In this document: one piece after another, positions 44,878 to 53,582 of the stretch | Numbering within the stretch: the stretch's first letter is position 1 | Layout of the letters: every line of letters starts with the position of its first letter | Assembly: GCA_026126165.1 (NCBI GenBank) | Contig: JAHCJR010000001.1 | Span: forward strand, 1 to 64,000 | Direction of reading: 5' to 3' | DNA length: 64,000 nt | DNA from: Alphaproteobacteria bacterium | GTDB lineage: Bacteria; Pseudomonadota; Alphaproteobacteria; Ferrovibrionales; Ferrovibrionaceae | Position numbers and translations under genes: made by a program | The notes under the pieces: generated by a model | What the model was told of the DNA's origin: nothing | The model's input: only the letters and a program-made list of their open reading frames with translations | Database searches by the model: none

Positions 44878-46446
44878 TCAGAACTGAAAATACAGGAACT
44901 CGCTCACTCTGGAGAGAGCAAGCAGCGAAGCAAGGAGCAGCGCGCCCGAATAGAACGCCCATTGCGGTACCGGCCGCCAGACCAAGGCGCCGAGCCATCC
45001 CGCGCCCATCCTCTCCATGCGATCGTCGAGAAGGGCCGGACGGTAGCGGCGCAGAAGTTCCTGCGTGTTGGGTGCGAGGAAGGCGAGGACCGCAAGCGCC
45101 AGGCACCAGGACCATGTCGAGATGAATTGGGTACCGCCGCCAAGCCGGCCGGCGATCCCTGCTTCCTGGAGCATTGGCCCCAATCCCCCCAGTCGCGCCA
45201 TGATACCGGCCGGCAGTGCGACGCCGTTGCCCCCGGCCATGCCCCAGAGAATGGCAACGGCGCTCTCGAAGCTTGTGGCGCGGAACAGGACCCACCCGAC
45301 CACGACCGCAAGAAACGTCACAAGCCAGCCCGCCAGCCGTTCTGCGCCTCCAACTGGCCCGACCGGCAGTCGCGCCCGGACATAACGCCAGGCATGATTG
45401 ACGACCAGATAGAAGCCATGAAGCGCGCCCCACGCCACGAATGTCCATGCCGCCCCATGCCAGAGCCCGCCGAGCAGCATCGTGACGAAAAGATTGCCGT
45501 ATCGTCGTGCCTTGCCCTTTCGCGCACCGCCCAGACCTATGTAGACATAGTCGCGCAGGAACCTTGAAAGGGTCATGTGCCATCGGCGCCAGAAATCGAT
45601 GATGCTGAGCGCCTTGTAGGGCGAATGAAAATTGAGCGGCAGTCGGATGCCGAAGAGCCGCGCGGCCCCTATCGCCATGTCGGAATAGCCTGAAAAGTCG
45701 AAGTAGAGCTGGAACGTATAGGCCAGCGCCCCACCCCACGCCTCGAAGAAATCCGGCTGGGCGCCGGCGGCGGCGCCATCGAAAACCACATTGGCAAAGG
45801 GCGCGATCCCGTCGGCGATCACCGCCTTCTTGAAGAGCCCGATGGCGAAGATCGTCGTTCCCACTGCCAGGTTCTGCCGGCTGAACTGGTAGATTCTTCG
45901 ATTGCGGAATTGCGGCAGGACTTCACGGGGATGAACGATCGGTCCGGCGATGAGCTGCGGGAAGAAAAGGACGAACACGCAATATCTGAGGAAGCTCCGC
46001 TCCCTGTACTCGCCCCGCTGAACATCGACCAGGAAGGCAATCATCTGGAAGGTGAAGAAGGAGATGCCGAGTGGCAGAACGATCTGTCCGGCGGAAAATC
46101 CGGTGTCGAACAGCAGGTTCACGTTCTGAAGCGCAAAACCGGCATACTTGAAGTAACCGAGGATCAGCAGGTTGATCGCGACGCCTGCAAGGGCCGCCTG
46201 CCGGCGCCGGAAGTCGCGGTCCTTGCCCGTAGGGGATTGCAGGGCCGTCGCGATCCCATAGTTGATCGCGATCATTGCAATGATCAACGTGAGATAGGTC
46301 GGATTCCACCAGCCATAGAAGAAGAGGGATGCCGCAACCAGCCATGCCAGGGCGGCACGCTGTCCGAATCTTGAGGCAATCAGGAAAAAACCGAGCAGAC
46401 TTGCCGGCAGAAACGCAAAAATATACTCGACCGAATTGAAGAGCAT
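44878..46446 (-). CDS. MBOAT-family O-acyltransferase (AlgI/DltB-like)
   Basis: 522 residues, about 11-12 membrane segments. The MBOAT signature is clear: SIIDFWRRWHMTLSRFLRDYVYIGLGG with its WHMT histidine near residue 288, and the catalytic histidine H330 in LLGGLWHGAAWTFVAWG, with H343 in ALHGFY. N-terminal MLFNSVEYIFAFLPASL is typical of the AlgI group. It passes an acyl group, usually acetyl, across the membrane to the SGNH-like partner encoded next. Together they form a two-gene acylation module for the surface glycan. Confidence 0.94.
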   Translation of the reverse strand: MLFNSVEYIFAFLPASLLGFFLIASRFGQRAALAWLVAASLFFYGWWNPTYLTLIIAMIAINYGIATALQSPTGKDRDFRRRQAALAGVAINLLILGYFKYAGFALQNVNLLFDTGFSAGQIVLPLGISFFTFQMIAFLVDVQRGEYRERSFLRYCVFVLFFPQLIAGPIVHPREVLPQFRNRRIYQFSRQNLAVGTTIFAIGLFKKAVIADGIAPFANVVFDGAAAGAQPDFFEAWGGALAYTFQLYFDFSGYSDMAIGAARLFGIRLPLNFHSPYKALSIIDFWRRWHMTLSRFLRDYVYIGLGGARKGKARRYGNLFVTMLLGGLWHGAAWTFVAWGALHGFYLVVNHAWRYVRARLPVGPVGGAERLAGWLVTFLAVVVGWVLFRATSFESAVAILWGMAGGNGVALPAGIMARLGGLGPMLQEAGIAGRLGGGTQFISTWSWCLALAVLAFLAPNTQELLRRYRPALLDDRMERMGAGWLGALVWRPVPQWAFYSGALLLASLLALSRVSEFLYFQF

Positions 46447-46517
46447 GAAGAGCCCGGCCGCAATGAAATCCGGACCGAGCTTACATGAACGGAAAGAAAG
46501 ATAGGATTAAGAACGGA

Positions 46518-46547
46518 TGCCGGCCGGACCTTGCGGCCCGGCCGGCA
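46518..46547 (-). terminator. GC-rich hairpin after the RTX gene
   Basis: TGCCGGCCGG and CCGGCCGGCA form a perfect ten-pair stem around a ten-base loop, starting 7 bp after the RTX stop on the minus strand. The following bases (TCCGTTCTTAATCC) are only moderately T-rich, so it may be a weak intrinsic terminator or an mRNA 3'-end stabiliser that partly separates the RTX gene from the MBOAT gene downstream. Confidence 0.6.
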
Positions 46548-46554
46548 CTACCTG

Positions 46555-49500
46555 CTACGCGGTAAAGACGAAGTCGCTTGCCTGCAAGGTTCCTGCCTGG
46601 ACACCGAGCAGGATGATCTGGTTTCCGGCGCCGAGATCGATGACACTGTTGCCGTCGGCATCGATACTGACCTTGGTCAGAATCTGCGCCGCACTGGTGA
46701 CGCCGTTGCCGTTGAGATTCTGCTTCAGTTCGATCTTGTCGATGCCCGACGTGAAATCGGCGATGACATCGCTGCCGGTGCCGTTCTCGGCGAAGACGAA
46801 CGTGTCCTTGCCGGAATTGCCCTTCAGGTAATCATTGCCGGTCCCGCCGATCAGGCGGTCGTCCCCCGCCCCGCCGAACAGATAATCGTCGCCCGACCCG
46901 CCCATCAAGGTGTCGTTGCCATCCCCGCCGTAGAGCAGGTCGATCCCCGCCCCGCCGGCGATGGCATCGTTGCCCGCCGCTCCGTGCAGCAACTCGCTCG
47001 CCGCCGTCCCCTGCATGACCACGCCGGCATTGTCGGTCGCCACATGGGTCCGGTCATAGGTGAGGAAGCTGCCATCGGCGAGCTTCGGCGCGAGGTTCCA
47101 GTGCGGGTCGGAGGCGAAGTTCTTCGCCAGCGGCAGGGTATGGGCGATCAGCCAGCCATAGGCCTCGATCGCGTCCGGCGAGCCGGTGCCGCTGATCACG
47201 CTGGCAAGCGAGCCCTTGGCGATGGCGGCATAATGGTCGGGATTGAAATTGCCCTGATAGAGACCATCGGTTAGCGGATCCTTCGTCGCGTAGGTCGCAT
47301 CGAAAATCTCCTTCCAGGTATTGAAGGAATTCTCCTTACCAGGATCGAAGTATGCGGTGCCTCCGGCAAGATGCTGAAAGATCTGGATGTAATAGCCGGT
47401 GCCGAGCATCGGGTCATAGCCATTGTCGCCATTGATGAAGCGGCCGGCGATGAAATTGGCCTGCCAGGCGAGCAGTTCCTCCGACAGGGCGAAGTCCCGC
47501 TGCACCAGTGTATTCATGGCCATGGCAACGAAGTCCTGCATCCAGGGTGCGGTCTTGCCGTCGGTGCTGTAGCCATTGATCCAGCCCGTGACATCGCCGG
47601 CCTCTGTGAAGTCGCCCAGCACATACTTCTCATAGAAGTGCTGGAGGTTGTTGTTGACCATGGTGTTGAAGTAATCCTTCATCGCATGGTCGTCCGGCGT
47701 CAGATAAGCCGCATCCGCGATGCCCCGGATCGCCCAGGCTTGCGCCCTGGTCTCGCTCACATCCAGCAAGCCCTGATCGTTCAGCCTTGGAATGTTCCAG
47801 GTATAGCCGAGAGCAAACGAACCCTGATGCAGCATATTGTCCAGGTGATACTGGCTGCCGGTGATCAGGTAGGGCAGGTAGCTGAGCTGCGGCTGATGCG
47901 CATTGTCAAGGTTCCAGCCGACCGACTTGGGATCGTAGGGCGTGGCGAGCTGGCCGGATCCAGAGGCGCGGCCGTCGATCCATAGGGTCGGATGGTCGTC
48001 GATGCGCACCGCCTCGCCGGTCGCCTCGTCGCGGAAATGCCAGGGCACCGAGCCTGCGGCATCGCCGACCGCCAGCATGATCTCCAGGGCGCGCGCATCC
48101 ATGGTGACCAGGTAGTTCGCAGTCCAGGTCGGCGTGATGCCGATATCCGGACGTCCGCCCGCCATCGGCATCGCCATCGTGATGAGCGCATTGCCCATCG
48201 GATCGGTGTTGGAGGCTTCGAGCTTCGCCAGCATATTGGCGATGGCCTGGTCCGTCACGCCGGTGGAGAGGTCGTAGGTTGGGATGGCGCCGGTCTGGTT
48301 CATGTAATTGACGTCATAGACGACATGAGCCGCCGGCTGGCCCTCGCTCCAGACCTCCTTGTGCCACATGGCATTGCGGTAATGGGCGATGGCGTCCTTG
48401 GCATAGACCGTCTCGCCGCCCTCGCGGATGGCGACGTCGTAGGTTACGGTCTGCACCGGCTGGAACGTATGGTCGTTCGACATGATTACGTCGGTGCGGA
48501 TATTGCCATCCGCCGTCATGCGGATGTCGAACACCGCGCGGATGTCGTTCGTCACCCAGGTCTCGACCCGGAATTCCGACGCCATCGCGCCGCTGAGCCA
48601 GGTCTTGACGCTGCCATCGGCCAGTGCCTGCTGGAGGACCTGCGCCACGTCCACCGTCACGTTGGTCTTGCTGCCATCGCCATTGTGGAAGGCGAAATCG
48701 ACCTTGAGGTCATAGCCCTTGGCGAGAATGTCGCCCGCCTGGATGGCGGCGGCGGTGCCCGCCGGGCCGGACTTCGCGGCCAGCATGATGTCGAGCTCGC
48801 CCTGGGCCGGGATCGGCGGGGCAACCATGGTCAGCACCGCATGGCGGACGGAACCGTCCGCATGGGTCGCCTTCACGTCCATCTGCACCTGGTACTCGAC
48901 GCCGCCGATCCTCGCCACCAGATCGGTGCCGGGCTGAAGCTGGCCCTTGGCGAAGACCTGGCCGAAGGTCACTGCCTTCGCCCCTTCCGCCTCGCCGCCA
49001 TTGTTCTGCAGCTTCATGCCGACAATGTCGTTCGCCTCGCTCGCCTGCAGGACGCCCGGCGCGCGCACGATCGTGCCGGAACTCGGAGCCGGGGCCGGGC
49101 TCGGGCTCGGGCTGGACGTGCCGCCGCCGCTCGAGCCGCCGGAACCCACGGCCGCGCCGGTCCCGAGATCGAAGAGCTGGTCGGCGAACTGCACCCGCTC
49201 CATATTGAGCAGCGTGTCGCGGCCTTCGCCCTGGTCCTTGCCTTCCTTCGCCTCGATGATCCAGGAACCGTCCGCCTGCTTCACCAGGCCGTAATCGGAA
49301 TAATTGCCCTTGTAGACCACCGTGTCGGTGCCGTTGCCGCCATCGATCGTGTCATCGCCCTTGCTGCCGACGATCGTGTCGTTGCCCCAGCCGCCATCGA
49401 TCTTCTCGATGCCGGTGAGCTTGGTGGCGCTGAAATCGTAGAAGTCGGCATTGCCGCTGCCGAGGATATGGACGCCCGAATTGCCGAGCCCGGTGATCTC

Positions 49501-51951
49501 CTCGATGCCGTTGCCCGGGCCGAAGCCCGAGGCCAGACGGATCGCCGTATTCGCTTCCGCGCCCACGATCACGTCATGGCCGGCCGCGCCCGTATCGCTG
49601 ATCGTGTCCCAGAAGTTGCCGTCGTTGAGGCGGAAGATGTAGGTATCGGAGCCCTCGCCGCCATCGAGGGTATCGGTGCCGTAGCCGCCCTCGATCGTGT
49701 CGTTGCCCGCACCGCCCAGGATCACGTCGTTGCCCCAGCCGCCGACGATATAGTCGCTCGCCTTCGAGCCGGTGATCGTGTCGTTGCCGCCGCTGCCCAC
49801 CACCTTGATGTCGCCATCGAGGATGGTCTGGCTGAAATCGAGCGCGACGGCGGAGGCGCTGGTCGTGACGGTCACGCTGCTGTAGCCGTTGGCGGAGATG
49901 CGCTCGATGCCGCTCGCCGGGCCGAAGCCGGAAGCGAAGCCGATGCGCGTGCCGTTCGAGAGCGCCAGGATCTGGTCGTAGCCGGTGGTGCCGGTGTCGT
50001 TGTAGGTGTTGAAGCCGTCCCACACGCCGGAGACGAGGTAGGTGTCGCTGCCCTCGCCGCCATTCATCGTATCGTTGCCGCCCTGGCCGCGGATCACGTC
50101 GTCGCCCGCTGTGCCGGTCAGGTTGTCGGCACTGGACGTGCCGAGGATCGTCACTTTCGGCGACAGGAAGACCGGCGCGGGCGGCGAGTCGTCCACCGGC
50201 TCCGGCTCGGGCGCGGGTTCCGGCGCGGGTTCGGGCTGCGGCGCGGCGCTGACCGTGACCTCGACAGTCGTGGCCTTCACCGCGGTCGAGCCATTGGCCT
50301 CGCTCGCCACCGCCTGCAGGCTGAGCTGGATGGTGCCGCTGAAATCGGCGGGCACCAGCAGCGCGAGACCGGCGATCTGCCCCGCCTCGACCCGCCAGGT
50401 GCCGTCCGTCTGCTTCGTGCCGGCGCTCAGGCCGGCGCCTTCCGGCAGCCCGCCGACCACCAGATGCAGGCTCTCCGAGCCATCCGTATCGGTGAGGGAG
50501 GCGGAGAGATCGAGCGCGATCGGCTCGCCCGCCTGGCCCGATGCATTCTGCGCCTGCAGCAGCGGCATGTCGGCCACCGCCGCCACCACGACGAGCAGGC
50601 TGGCGCTGCGCGAGGCGGTCGAGCCACCATTCTTCTCCATGGCGGTGGCAACCACCTGGAGCGTCGCTTCGCCCGCCCAGTTGGCGGGCGGATTGAACTT
50701 GAGATTGGCGAGATCGGCCGGCGTCAGCACCCAGCTTCCGTCACCCAGATCGCTGCCGGCCGAAAGGCTCGCGCCGGCGGGCAGCCCGTCGATGCGCACC
50801 GAAAGGATCTCCGAGCCGTCGGTGTCGGTGAGCGCCGCCTGGATGTCGAGCGCGACAGCCTGGTCCTCCTGGCCGGATGCCGCCTTGACCGCGAGGTCCG
50901 GCAGGTCGGCGACCGCCTCCACCGCGACCGCGAGCACCGCTTCCGCGCTGGCCGTGGCGCCGCCATTGCTCTCGGTGGCCACCGCCGTCACCTTCAGCGC
51001 GAAATCCGCATCCGAGTTCTTCGGCGGCGTGAGGGTGAGGCCGGCGAGCTGCGCCTGGTTCAGCGACCAGACGCCATTGCCCATATCGGTCCCGGCCGAG
51101 AGCTTTGCCCCCGCCGGCACGCCGGAAATCACGATGGCGAGCGTCTCCGAGCCATCCGTGTCGGTCAGCGCCGCCTGGATGTTCAGGGCGATCGGCTGAT
51201 CTTCCTTGCCGCTCGCCGCGACGACGCTCAGGCTCGGCGTCGAGGCTTCGAAGTCGTTGTTGACGACATGGATCGGCAGCTTGCCGACCGAGACCACCTG
51301 ATCGCCGAAGCGGATCGTCTCGATGCCGATGAGCAGGTCCGAACCATCCTCCAGCGCGAGGTTCCTCAGGCCGGTGACGCGCACCGTGCCATCCTCGAAA
51401 CGCAGGATCTCGTAATCCTCGCGCCGACCGATGAAGACGGCCATGTCGTTGCCGGCGCCGCCATCGAGCGTGTCGTTGCCACGCCCGCCCTGCAGCGCGT
51501 CATTTCCCTGACCGCCCAGGATGTAATCATCGCCGGCGCTGCCCACGATCGTGTCGTGGCCACGGCCACCCTCGATGCGCTCGATGCCGGTGAGGCGCGT
51601 CGCCGAAAAGTCGAGCCGCGCCGAACCCGCCGGCGCTTCGATATAGACGCCCGACAGCCCGTTCGCGGTGATCTCCTCGATGCCGTTGGCAGGACCGAAA
51701 ACGGAGGCAAGGCCAATGCGCGTGCCCTGCTCGGTCGCGGCGACCACGTCGTAACCGCTCTTGCCGCTGTCCTTGAATGTGTTGAAGCCGTCCCCCAGGC
51801 CGCCGACCAGATAGACGTCGCTCCCCTCGCCGCCATCCATCACGTCATCGCCGCCGCCGCCCCAGATCACGTCGTCGCCGGCGGTACCCTTGAGCGTATC
51901 GTTCCTTGAAGTGCCGGTGATTGTCGGGCTCTTCGTATATGTGGTCATCAT
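46555..51951 (-). CDS. Giant RTX-type secreted protein with a putative glycan-acting core
   Basis: 1798 residues; tandem ATGs at 51951/51948 after CGGAGTAG. Order: RTX calcium-binding module (about 13-215); three ~105-residue cadherin-like repeats (246-567), each with LTDTDGSE; PEP-rich linker (572-592); two more RTX modules (604-930); Ser/Gly/Pro linker (936-960); a ~690-residue globular core (960-1645); classical GGxGxDxL nonapeptides (1646-1710); and a type I C-terminal signal ending DFVFTA. No Sec signal, no cysteine-rich parts. It should leave the cell through the ABC/HlyD pair encoded just upstream and fold outside with calcium. The core resembles the Tat protein at 27350-30433, pointing to a carbohydrate-active enzyme, not a haemolysin. 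Adhesion or matrix binding through the repeats is likely. Confidence 0.88.
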   Translation of the reverse strand: MMTTYTKSPTITGTSRNDTLKGTAGDDVIWGGGGDDVMDGGEGSDVYLVGGLGDGFNTFKDSGKSGYDVVAATEQGTRIGLASVFGPANGIEEITANGLSGVYIEAPAGSARLDFSATRLTGIERIEGGRGHDTIVGSAGDDYILGGQGNDALQGGRGNDTLDGGAGNDMAVFIGRREDYEILRFEDGTVRVTGLRNLALEDGSDLLIGIETIRFGDQVVSVGKLPIHVVNNDFEASTPSLSVVAASGKEDQPIALNIQAALTDTDGSETLAIVISGVPAGAKLSAGTDMGNGVWSLNQAQLAGLTLTPPKNSDADFALKVTAVATESNGGATASAEAVLAVAVEAVADLPDLAVKAASGQEDQAVALDIQAALTDTDGSEILSVRIDGLPAGASLSAGSDLGDGSWVLTPADLANLKFNPPANWAGEATLQVVATAMEKNGGSTASRSASLLVVVAAVADMPLLQAQNASGQAGEPIALDLSASLTDTDGSESLHLVVGGLPEGAGLSAGTKQTDGTWRVEAGQIAGLALLVPADFSGTIQLSLQAVASEANGSTAVKATTVEVTVSAAPQPEPAPEPAPEPEPVDDSPPAPVFLSPKVTILGTSSADNLTGTAGDDVIRGQGGNDTMNGGEGSDTYLVSGVWDGFNTYNDTGTTGYDQILALSNGTRIGFASGFGPASGIERISANGYSSVTVTTSASAVALDFSQTILDGDIKVVGSGGNDTITGSKASDYIVGGWGNDVILGGAGNDTIEGGYGTDTLDGGEGSDTYIFRLNDGNFWDTISDTGAAGHDVIVGAEANTAIRLASGFGPGNGIEEITGLGNSGVHILGSGNADFYDFSATKLTGIEKIDGGWGNDTIVGSKGDDTIDGGNGTDTVVYKGNYSDYGLVKQADGSWIIEAKEGKDQGEGRDTLLNMERVQFADQLFDLGTGAAVGSGGSSGGGTSSPSPSPAPAPSSGTIVRAPGVLQASEANDIVGMKLQNNGGEAEGAKAVTFGQVFAKGQLQPGTDLVARIGGVEYQVQMDVKATHADGSVRHAVLTMVAPPIPAQGELDIMLAAKSGPAGTAAAIQAGDILAKGYDLKVDFAFHNGDGSKTNVTVDVAQVLQQALADGSVKTWLSGAMASEFRVETWVTNDIRAVFDIRMTADGNIRTDVIMSNDHTFQPVQTVTYDVAIREGGETVYAKDAIAHYRNAMWHKEVWSEGQPAAHVVYDVNYMNQTGAIPTYDLSTGVTDQAIANMLAKLEASNTDPMGNALITMAMPMAGGRPDIGITPTWTANYLVTMDARALEIMLAVGDAAGSVPWHFRDEATGEAVRIDDHPTLWIDGRASGSGQLATPYDPKSVGWNLDNAHQPQLSYLPYLITGSQYHLDNMLHQGSFALGYTWNIPRLNDQGLLDVSETRAQAWAIRGIADAAYLTPDDHAMKDYFNTMVNNNLQHFYEKYVLGDFTEAGDVTGWINGYSTDGKTAPWMQDFVAMAMNTLVQRDFALSEELLAWQANFIAGRFINGDNGYDPMLGTGYYIQIFQHLAGGTAYFDPGKENSFNTWKEIFDATYATKDPLTDGLYQGNFNPDHYAAIAKGSLASVISGTGSPDAIEAYGWLIAHTLPLAKNFASDPHWNLAPKLADGSFLTYDRTHVATDNAGVVMQGTAASELLHGAAGNDAIAGGAGIDLLYGGDGNDTLMGGSGDDYLFGGAGDDRLIGGTGNDYLKGNSGKDTFVFAENGTGSDVIADFTSGIDKIELKQNLNGNGVTSAAQILTKVSIDADGNSVIDLGAGNQIILLGVQAGTLQASDFVFTA
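49339..51915 (-). repeat. Repeated modules inside the RTX gene
   Basis: A ~130-residue unit occurs three times: residues 13-147 (51915-51511), 604-739 (50142-49735) and 747-871 (49713-49339). Each runs through RTX turns, then GFNT(F/Y)xDxGxxGxD or its WDTISDTGxxGHD variant, ASxFGPxxGIExI, a strand-rich part, and for the outer copies DFSATxLTGIExIxGGxGxDTI. Between copies 1 and 2 lie three cadherin-like repeats at about 246-345, 356-457 and 468-567 (51216-50251). Protein-level repeats are clear; DNA identity is lower, so the copies are not recent. Confidence 0.85.
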
Positions 51952-52183
51952 CTACTCCGGAAGGCTTTGGGGGGTGGGGAGTTGGAATGCCCGCCATACT
52001 GCGCGGAAAGTCTCTCCGCGGAGTTAACGGGCGGGCTAATTCCTCAATTAAAACAATGGCTTGAATTTGATATCACAATATTATCATTCTTGATGCAAAA
52101 GTAACTGTCTATTAAAGCCTCGATTACTTTCGGCAATCAAAAACTCACAGAAACGAAATAGAAAATTAATTTTAGAGCCAAAT

Positions 52184-52221
52184 AAAAAAGCCGTCCGGCT
52201 CAAATAAATGAACCGGACGGC
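52184..52221 (-). terminator. Rho-independent terminator after the type I secretion genes
   Basis: On the minus strand GCCGTCCGG and CCGGACGGC form a perfect nine-pair stem around a 14-base A+T-rich loop and are followed directly by six T residues. It lies about 27 bp after the HlyD-family stop. It should end the ABC-HlyD transcript before the RTX gene, so the RTX gene probably has its own promoter in the A+T-rich 52000-52180 stretch. I cannot point to a convincing -35/-10 there. Confidence 0.85.
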
Positions 52222-52247
52222 CTCGGCAATGACGGAATGGTTGGGCT

Positions 52248-53582
52248 CTAGCCCCGGAAGGCGCGCGCCATCGCGTCCTGGAAGGGCTGCGCGAAGTACT
52301 GGAAGAGCGTCCGCTCCTCCTTGTTGATGATCGCCTCGACGGGGAGACCCGGCACCAGGCGGTAGTCCTTCAGCTTCTCCCGGCCCTCCTCGCCCACGTC
52401 GATACGGACGATATAGTAGGGCTGCTCGGTGCGCGGATTGACCAGACGGTCGGCGGAGACCATGCGCACCGTGCCATGCACGACCGGCGTGGTGCCGCGC
52501 CGGAAGCCGACGAAGCGGAGATCGGCGGTGAGGCCCTCGTTCACGCCCTCGATATCGCCCGGGCTGACCCTGGCCTCGACCACGAGTTCGTCCTGCTTCG
52601 GCACGATATCGAGCAGGCGCGCGCCCGGCTGTGCGACGCCGCCCGCGGTATGGATGGCAAGATCGACCACCGTGCCGGCGACCGGCGCCCGCACGGCAAG
52701 CCGCCCCAGACTTTCCCGCACCACATTGAGCCGCTCCATGGTCTCGAAGACCTGCGCCTGCGCCTCGCGCAACTCGGTTGCCACGCTTTCGCTGAAGGAC
52801 TTGCGGATCTGGAAGATCTGGAGCTGCGCCTCGCCGATCGCCTGGCGCACCTCGGAAAGACGGGCGACGACCTCGCCGCGCTCGCCGGCAACCCGGGCCA
52901 TTTCGCGCTCGAGGGCGGAGACCTGCTTGCCGGATGCGACACCCTTCTCGAAGAGCTGCTTGAGGCCCTGGAGCTCGGTGTTGAAGAGCTGGAGCTGGCG
53001 TATTTTCGATGCCTCCTGCTGTTGCAGGCCGGCAATCTGCGATTTGGACTGCTCGATCCGGTTCTCGAGGATCGAGACCTGGCTGGTGAGCGAGGCCCGG
53101 CGCGCCTCGAAGATGCGCCGCTGGCCGTCGACCGACTCGGCGAGTTCCGGATCCCGCACCGCCATTTCCTGCAGATCGGCCGGGAATTGCACGTGCGTCC
53201 GCCCCTCGCGTTCCGCCGTCAGCCGCGATTCGAGCGCGCGTGCCGATGCGTAGCGACCTTCCAGCAGCTTCAGGCTGGCCTGCATCTGCGTCGCATCGAA
53301 ATGCATCAGCACCTGGCCCGCCTCGACCGCCTCGCCGTCGCGCACCAGGATCTCGCGCACGATGCCGCCCTCGAGATGCGCGACCGACTTGCGGTTGCTC
53401 TCGACGACCAGCGCACCCGGCGCGATCGCCGCCGCCGAAATCGGCGCCGTGGCCGACCACAGGCCGAGCGCACCGAAGGAAGCGCCGACCACCAGCAGGC
53501 CGGCCAGCGTCAGGCTGGCATACTGGTCCTTGCCGACGAGACGGCGGGCGGGACGGCGGGTTTCCATGCTGTTCTCGCTCAT
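52248..53582 (-). CDS. Type I secretion membrane fusion protein (HlyD family)
   Basis: 444 residues. Short cytosolic N-terminus, one membrane helix (about 27-46: LTLAGLLVVGASFGALGLWS), a first barrel half with ALVVESNRKSVAHLEGGIVREI (lipoyl-like half motif), a long coiled-coil hairpin rich in Glu/Arg/Leu (about 110-290), then the second half motif VRAPVAGTVVDLAIHTAGGV and a C-terminal RIDVGEEG...PGLPVEAII. This is the PrtE/HlyD layout, linking the ABC exporter to an outer-membrane TolC protein, which is not in the window. It overlaps the ABC gene by 4 bp (ATGA). Confidence 0.95.
   Translation of the reverse strand: MSENSMETRRPARRLVGKDQYASLTLAGLLVVGASFGALGLWSATAPISAAAIAPGALVVESNRKSVAHLEGGIVREILVRDGEAVEAGQVLMHFDATQMQASLKLLEGRYASARALESRLTAEREGRTHVQFPADLQEMAVRDPELAESVDGQRRIFEARRASLTSQVSILENRIEQSKSQIAGLQQQEASKIRQLQLFNTELQGLKQLFEKGVASGKQVSALEREMARVAGERGEVVARLSEVRQAIGEAQLQIFQIRKSFSESVATELREAQAQVFETMERLNVVRESLGRLAVRAPVAGTVVDLAIHTAGGVAQPGARLLDIVPKQDELVVEARVSPGDIEGVNEGLTADLRFVGFRRGTTPVVHGTVRMVSADRLVNPRTEQPYYIVRIDVGEEGREKLKDYRLVPGLPVEAIINKEERTLFQYFAQPFQDAMARAFRG

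Noticed and set aside
47992-51909. A ~1300-codon plus-strand open frame opposite the RTX gene
   Set aside because: It only mirrors the repetitive RTX coding pattern; composition is artificial-looking and there is no start context or domain.
46555-51951. Haemolysin or CRISPR-like repeat array
   Set aside because: The repeats are in-frame RTX nonapeptides coding for calcium turns, with no uniform spacers. The globular core looks enzymatic, not pore-forming.
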